Shown here: positions 4,669 through 7,433 of the stretch, piece after piece
How positions within the stretch are numbered: the stretch's first letter is position 1
How the letters are laid out: each line of letters starts with the position of its first letter
Assembly: GCA_024681495.1 (NCBI GenBank)
Contig: JAILAS010000076.1
Location: forward strand, 1 to 7,433
Origin: Eubacterium sp.
GTDB lineage: Bacteria; Bacillota; Clostridia; Lachnospirales; Lachnospiraceae
Direction of reading: 5' to 3'
Length of the DNA stretch: 7,433 bases
The notes under the pieces: model-generated
Seen by the model: only the letters and a program-made list of their open reading frames with translations
What the model was told of the DNA's origin: nothing
Database searches by the model: none
Translations under genes and position numbers: made by a program

Positions 4669-6990
4669 TCACTTAACGGTAAGAACGATTTCTCCCGTAT
4701 AAGTGCCGGCCGCAATAGCGGTCTCGGTTCCGTCTACCGTCATGGTAAGAGTCTTACCGGTCGGCGCCTTGAGAGATGCCGCATCGGTTAACGTAAGCGA
4801 GTCGATGTAGCAGGTCTCGGTGACGGTCCACGTAGATGTAGAATCGAGCGATACGTCTACCGTGGCTGCCGTATTGTTACCCAGGGTGGTGCTTTCAATC
4901 ATGCCGACATCCGTGATGTTGCCCATGGAGATGGTCCCGTCGGTGATCTTAAGCACGAGGAACGCCGACGAAATCGCGCCGTTGAGGGTGGCCCCGTCAG
5001 CGAGGGAAACCACCATGTTGGAGGTCTCGCCGGAGACGTCCACGTCACCCATTCCCTGAATTATGTCACCCTCGAGAGTGGTGTCGGAAACGGAAACGTT
5101 CACTACCTCGGTTCCGTCCATGGAGCCAGCTCCGGTATCGTCGTTAATCTGGGCGCGAACCAGAGGTCCGTCCGTGGCCGTAACCACGCCGCCGTCGGAG
5201 ATGTAGATGTCGGTACCGCGTCCCTTGGCGATGATTCCGCCGTACTTGCCGTTGAGCTGCGTGCCCTCGCCGTCCACGGTTATCTTACTGTTGGTACCGT
5301 TGAAGGACTGGTGGGTCACAACGCCGTAGTAGCCGAGCGAATTGCCGACCGTTCCGTCGCTGAGGACCACCTCTGCTCCGCTGCCTGCTGCCGCGTAGTT
5401 CACCACGCCATATGCGATCTCGAAGGTGCAGTTCTTAAAGGTGTCTACGCACTTGCCGATTGCATAGGAGCCGTAGCCCTGATCCGTGATGACAATCTTG
5501 GAATCGCTTACTGTAAGCGCACCGTCAGAAACGTCGTCAACTCCGAGCACTCCCCAGTTCTGAGCGATAATCTCGGAATCGTCGATGGTAACCTGACCGT
5601 AGTCAACCAGGTTCATCGCACGGCAGTTGCCCCAGATGCCGAGGCCGTTGGGGGGCGAAGACATTCCGGCCGAGCTGATAGAAACGTCCGACTGATACTC
5701 GCCGGGCTCGCAATCAGAATAGAGACCCGTTACGTTCAGCGCTCCCGCGTCACCAACGAAAAGCGCTCCTCTGAGGATACCCTCGGTGTAGGAATTCGTG
5801 TCCTCTATGTTGAGAACGGACGCATCTGTAGCACCGAATGCCATTCCGATTCCGGTGAAGTCATCTCCGCCGTCTCCCACGAGGTTGATCTTGGAATTCT
5901 TGATAGTAAACTCGCCGCTTCCTCCGGTACGCACTGCCGAGAAGAAGTCATTGGTAGAGGCAATCGTAACTCCGGACACGCTGGTGTCTCCTGCGGATAC
6001 GGATATCAGCGCGCTGTCGGGAACCACTGCCGCAAGCACCGACCTGGTGGCGTCGATTCCGTTCTCATCCGCGTAGATTCCGCAGGTGATGTACCTGGCC
6101 GTATTCGAGCCGTGGGATACATAGTAGTCAAGCACGCCGTATACGATGGATACGGCAACGTCGGATCCGGTCACGGAGGTGTCTGCCGTAACGGGCGTCT
6201 CAACGCCGTCCACGGTAAGAGCCAGCTTGTAGGGAACTTCCTCTGTTGCCGTAGTCGTCGAGCTTCCCGCGCAAACGGTCTGGGTCTCCTCGCTAAAGAG
6301 CGAGGGAGCCGCAATCGTCACCGTATCGCCCGCCTCAACGGTATGGGTGCTCTTTACGCCGAGATTGTACTCGGTAACGGTGGCAGCCTCGCTGCCCGTA
6401 TTCTTAAGCGTAATGGATGCAATGTCCGTCTCATCGGCCAGAAGGGGGCCGTTGGATCCGGACACAATCTGGAACGTGCTCTTGGCCACCGTCTCATCGG
6501 CGGTCGAGGTATTGTCATCCGAAGTGGTCGCCGAAGTGGTCGCCGAAGTGATGGTGTACTTATACTTGGCGCAATTCTTCTTAGCCTTCTTCTTAAGTTT
6601 CTTTGCGGTAAGCTTTACCGATTTCTTAACCGCATACACATAAAGTGTCTTGGTCTTTTTGATTGTGAGCTTCTTGGTCTTTCCGGACTTAACCACGTTC
6701 TTGGTCTTAAAGCCCTTCTTGGAATAGCTCCAGTAAACCTTGTACCCCTTCTTTGCCTTGATCTTCACCTTCACGCTGCCGGTGTAGGTGCCGGCCTTCT
6801 TCGAAAGGGTATACCCCTTCTTATTGACCTTGGCCTGCTTCTCAACGCTCACACTGCCTGCAGCGTCGGAAGCATAAACGTTCTGAGCCGTCTGCACGGC
6901 TCCCGCCGCGCCGGAAAACGCCAGAGCAAACGCCGTCGCCAAAGACAGAGCGAAGCCCATCGCCTTCCTAATTCTCTTTGTTTTGTTCAT
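4669..6990 (-). CDS. Secreted beta-helix protein with lysine-rich N-terminal module
   Basis: A 773-residue exported protein of unknown exact function. Residues 1-40 form a signal peptide (KTKRIRK, long hydrophobic core, then AGA/VYAS cleavage options). Residues 51-145 carry about 35 lysines and no Asp or Glu. The layout GTYTGSVKVKIKAKKGYKVY, then SGKTKKLTI and TLYVYAV, resembles chitobiase/hexosaminidase C-terminal Ig-like domains. Residues 146-165 are a Ser/Thr spacer. About 170-300 looks like beta-sandwich. About 325-750 has recurring short strands with Gly, Asn and Asp turns (TIDDSEI, LTVSDSKI, DTFKNCTF, ITVDGEG, DIYISDG), typical of a right-handed parallel beta-helix. No LPXTG signal, transmembrane tail or SLH repeat is seen, so attachment may rely on the basic module. 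AAGGGGG lies 7 bases before the ATG. Plausible roles are adhesion or glycan binding. A polysaccharide lyase is possible, but I see no catalytic motif. It has its own terminator. Confidence 0.85.
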   Translation of the reverse strand: MNKTKRIRKAMGFALSLATAFALAFSGAAGAVQTAQNVYASDAAGSVSVEKQAKVNKKGYTLSKKAGTYTGSVKVKIKAKKGYKVYWSYSKKGFKTKNVVKSGKTKKLTIKKTKTLYVYAVKKSVKLTAKKLKKKAKKNCAKYKYTITSATTSATTSDDNTSTADETVAKSTFQIVSGSNGPLLADETDIASITLKNTGSEAATVTEYNLGVKSTHTVEAGDTVTIAAPSLFSEETQTVCAGSSTTTATEEVPYKLALTVDGVETPVTADTSVTGSDVAVSIVYGVLDYYVSHGSNTARYITCGIYADENGIDATRSVLAAVVPDSALISVSAGDTSVSGVTIASTNDFFSAVRTGGSGEFTIKNSKINLVGDGGDDFTGIGMAFGATDASVLNIEDTNSYTEGILRGALFVGDAGALNVTGLYSDCEPGEYQSDVSISSAGMSSPPNGLGIWGNCRAMNLVDYGQVTIDDSEIIAQNWGVLGVDDVSDGALTVSDSKIVITDQGYGSYAIGKCVDTFKNCTFEIAYGVVNYAAAGSGAEVVLSDGTVGNSLGYYGVVTHQSFNGTNSKITVDGEGTQLNGKYGGIIAKGRGTDIYISDGGVVTATDGPLVRAQINDDTGAGSMDGTEVVNVSVSDTTLEGDIIQGMGDVDVSGETSNMVVSLADGATLNGAISSAFLVLKITDGTISMGNITDVGMIESTTLGNNTAATVDVSLDSTSTWTVTETCYIDSLTLTDAASLKAPTGKTLTMTVDGTETAIAAGTYTGEIVLTVK
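6521..6550. repeat. 12-base tandem repeat, 2.5 copies, in the spacer of the beta-helix protein
   Basis: GAAGTGGTCGCC occurs at 6521-6532 and 6533-6544, with a half copy at 6545-6550. It encodes repeated Ser-Ala-Thr-Thr at the junction between the basic module and the rest of the protein. Unit length is a multiple of three, so copy changes would alter spacer length but keep the frame. Confidence 0.85.
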
Positions 6991-7161
6991 GAATGAACCC
7001 CCTTAAAGCTGAGTGAACCGGGACAACCCCCACAGTCATCTGCCGCTTCACCGTGAAACTACCCGAAACGAGTGACGGTCCACGTTTCTATAAATACCAA
7101 CTACCCTATATTCCGTCGGGCCCCGTACCGCCCCGGTGCCCGACAATACATCGCGTAAGGC
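6991..7161 (-). promoter_or_regulatory. Upstream region of the beta-helix gene: leader, weak promoter candidate and a hairpin
   Basis: The ribosome binding site AAGGGGG is at 6998-7004. The AT-rich stretch around 7084-7113 holds the only promoter-like bases (TATAGA or TGGTATTTA on the minus strand) but no good -35 box. If used, the leader would be about 90 bases long. GTCGGGC (7115-7121) pairs with GCCCGAC (7138-7144) as a 7-base-pair stem without a T-tract. I could not match the leader to a known riboswitch. Confidence 0.4.
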
Positions 7162-7288
7162 TTATTCCTCAGCCTTTGCGTTGTACGCCTCTTTGATCTT
7201 TTCGGCTATGGAATGCTCATCGCCGCTTTACACAGAATACGTACTCGTCCTCATTAACGAATCCGCACTTAGAACATACCTTACCCAT
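7162..7288 (-). pseudogene. Tiny zinc-ribbon protein gene broken by an apparent 2-base deletion
   Basis: The ATG at 7288 opens a frame reading MGKVCSKCGFVNEDEYVFC, the first three cysteines of a zinc ribbon (CxxCG, Asn, then FC). It then runs VKRR and stops at 7217-7219. The adjacent frame continues with DEHSIAEKIKEAYNAKAEE and ends at TAA (7162-7164). Inserting two bases (TG on the minus strand) near 7225 turns the junction into CVKCGDEHS, restoring the fourth cysteine and joining both parts into a 42-residue protein. This is exactly the common CxxCGxxN...FCxxCG pattern. The gene is either a recent pseudogene or carries a sequencing error. A +1 ribosomal shift would join the frames but would not restore the cysteine. 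The ribosome binding site is weak (GGGG 4 bases before the ATG). Such small ribbons usually serve in nucleic-acid or protein contacts, and no specific role can be assigned. Confidence 0.72.
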
Positions 7289-7298
7289 TTTACCCCGT

Positions 7299-7320
7299 CA
7301 AGACTCGCTCGCGAGTCTTG
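7299..7320. repeat. Palindrome 1: perfect 9-base-pair stem, 4-base loop
   Basis: CAAGACTCG (7299-7307) and CGAGTCTTG (7312-7320) form a perfect hairpin with loop CTCG. It sits 10 bases upstream of the zinc-ribbon ATG on the minus strand. There is no T-tract on either side, so it is not a standard terminator. Confidence 0.9.
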
Positions 7321-7321
7321 C

Positions 7322-7374
7322 GCGCCGGATTCGGGTCTGCTTCAGCAGACAAATTCCTGTCCGAATCCGTGCGC
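7322..7374. repeat. Palindrome 2: long stem enclosing a second hairpin
   Basis: GCGC plus CGGATTCGG (7322-7334) pairs with CCGAATCCG, one bulged base, then GCGC (7361-7374). Inside it, GTCTGC (7335-7340) pairs with GCAGAC (7345-7350) around TTCA, and ten bases (7351-7360) stay single-stranded on one side. The result is a large asymmetric cruciform or RNA fold starting one base after palindrome 1. Confidence 0.9.
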
Positions 7375-7392
7375 ATCCTCGCGGAGCGTTTA

Positions 7393-7422
7393 ACTCAGTC
7401 GGAGCTTGTACCCCGACTGAGT
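7393..7422. repeat. Palindrome 3: perfect 10-base-pair stem, 10-base loop
   Basis: ACTCAGTCGG (7393-7402) and CCGACTGAGT (7413-7422) form a perfect stem. Neither side has a real T-tract. On the minus strand TATACT lies just upstream (7420-7425), a possible -10 box whose -35 would fall beyond the window edge. Confidence 0.88.
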
Positions 7423-7433
7423 ATAGTTTGTCA

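Noticed and set aside
5311..6996. 561-residue plus-strand frame opposite the beta-helix gene
   Set aside because: It is a shadow of codon bias in the real gene. The minus strand has the signal peptide, ribosome binding site and terminator.
6991..7110. Cyclic-di-GMP or other known riboswitch before the beta-helix gene
   Set aside because: I could not find the conserved core bases of the classes I know in this leader.
7136..7393. 85-residue plus-strand frame over the zinc-ribbon gene and palindromes
   Set aside because: It spans hairpins, has no ribosome binding site, and the minus strand shows the zinc-ribbon cysteines.
7299..7422. CRISPR array or integron attC site
   Set aside because: The three palindromes differ in sequence, have no regular spacers, and no integrase core sites or cassette genes are visible.

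Overview
The window looks like chromosomal DNA of a Gram-positive anaerobe of the Clostridia, most likely Lachnospiraceae-like. The grounds are strong AGGAGG ribosome binding sites, a lipoprotein signal peptide, a TRTGN extended -10 promoter, U-tract hairpin terminators and an RNase P RNA tail of the bacterial A-type pattern. The taxonomic call is an inference. All recognisable protein genes lie on the minus strand. The only plus-strand gene is the 3' end of the RNase P RNA.

Layout from left to right: (1) 1-103, the 3' end of rnpB on the plus strand, cut by the window edge. (2) 108-148, a perfect 24-base palindrome with U-tracts on both sides, which can terminate rnpB and the opposing operon. 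(3) 138-1701, a two-gene minus-strand operon with a complete family 8 glycosyltransferase, apparently translated from a leaderless mRNA. It is followed, with an 8-base overlap, by a 194-residue protein that looks like a shrunken glycosyltransferase 8 without its middle section and key catalytic residues. (4) 1741-1780, a terminator. (5) 1799-3580, a lipoprotein with a C-terminal alpha/beta-hydrolase (esterase) domain and an N-terminal half that looks like a second, degenerate hydrolase domain. (6) 3688-4560, a LysR-type regulator just upstream of the lipoprotein, with an inverted repeat against the lipoprotein's -35 box. (7) 4601-4633, a terminator. (8) 4669-6990, a large secreted protein with an extremely lysine-rich N-terminal module and a long predicted beta-helix. 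(9) 7162-7288, a tiny zinc-ribbon gene that appears broken by a 2-base deletion. (10) 7299-7422, a cluster of strong palindromes upstream of it.

The genes appear to form separate transcription units, each with its own promoter and terminator packed tightly together. The LysR regulator probably controls the esterase lipoprotein, itself, or both. The lipoprotein and the beta-helix protein act at the cell surface. The glycosyltransferase pair probably decorates a surface glycan or protein in the cytoplasm. The best candidates for something new are the full-length/mini glycosyltransferase pair, the tandem live/dead hydrolase lipoprotein, the charge-split beta-helix protein and the palindrome cluster.
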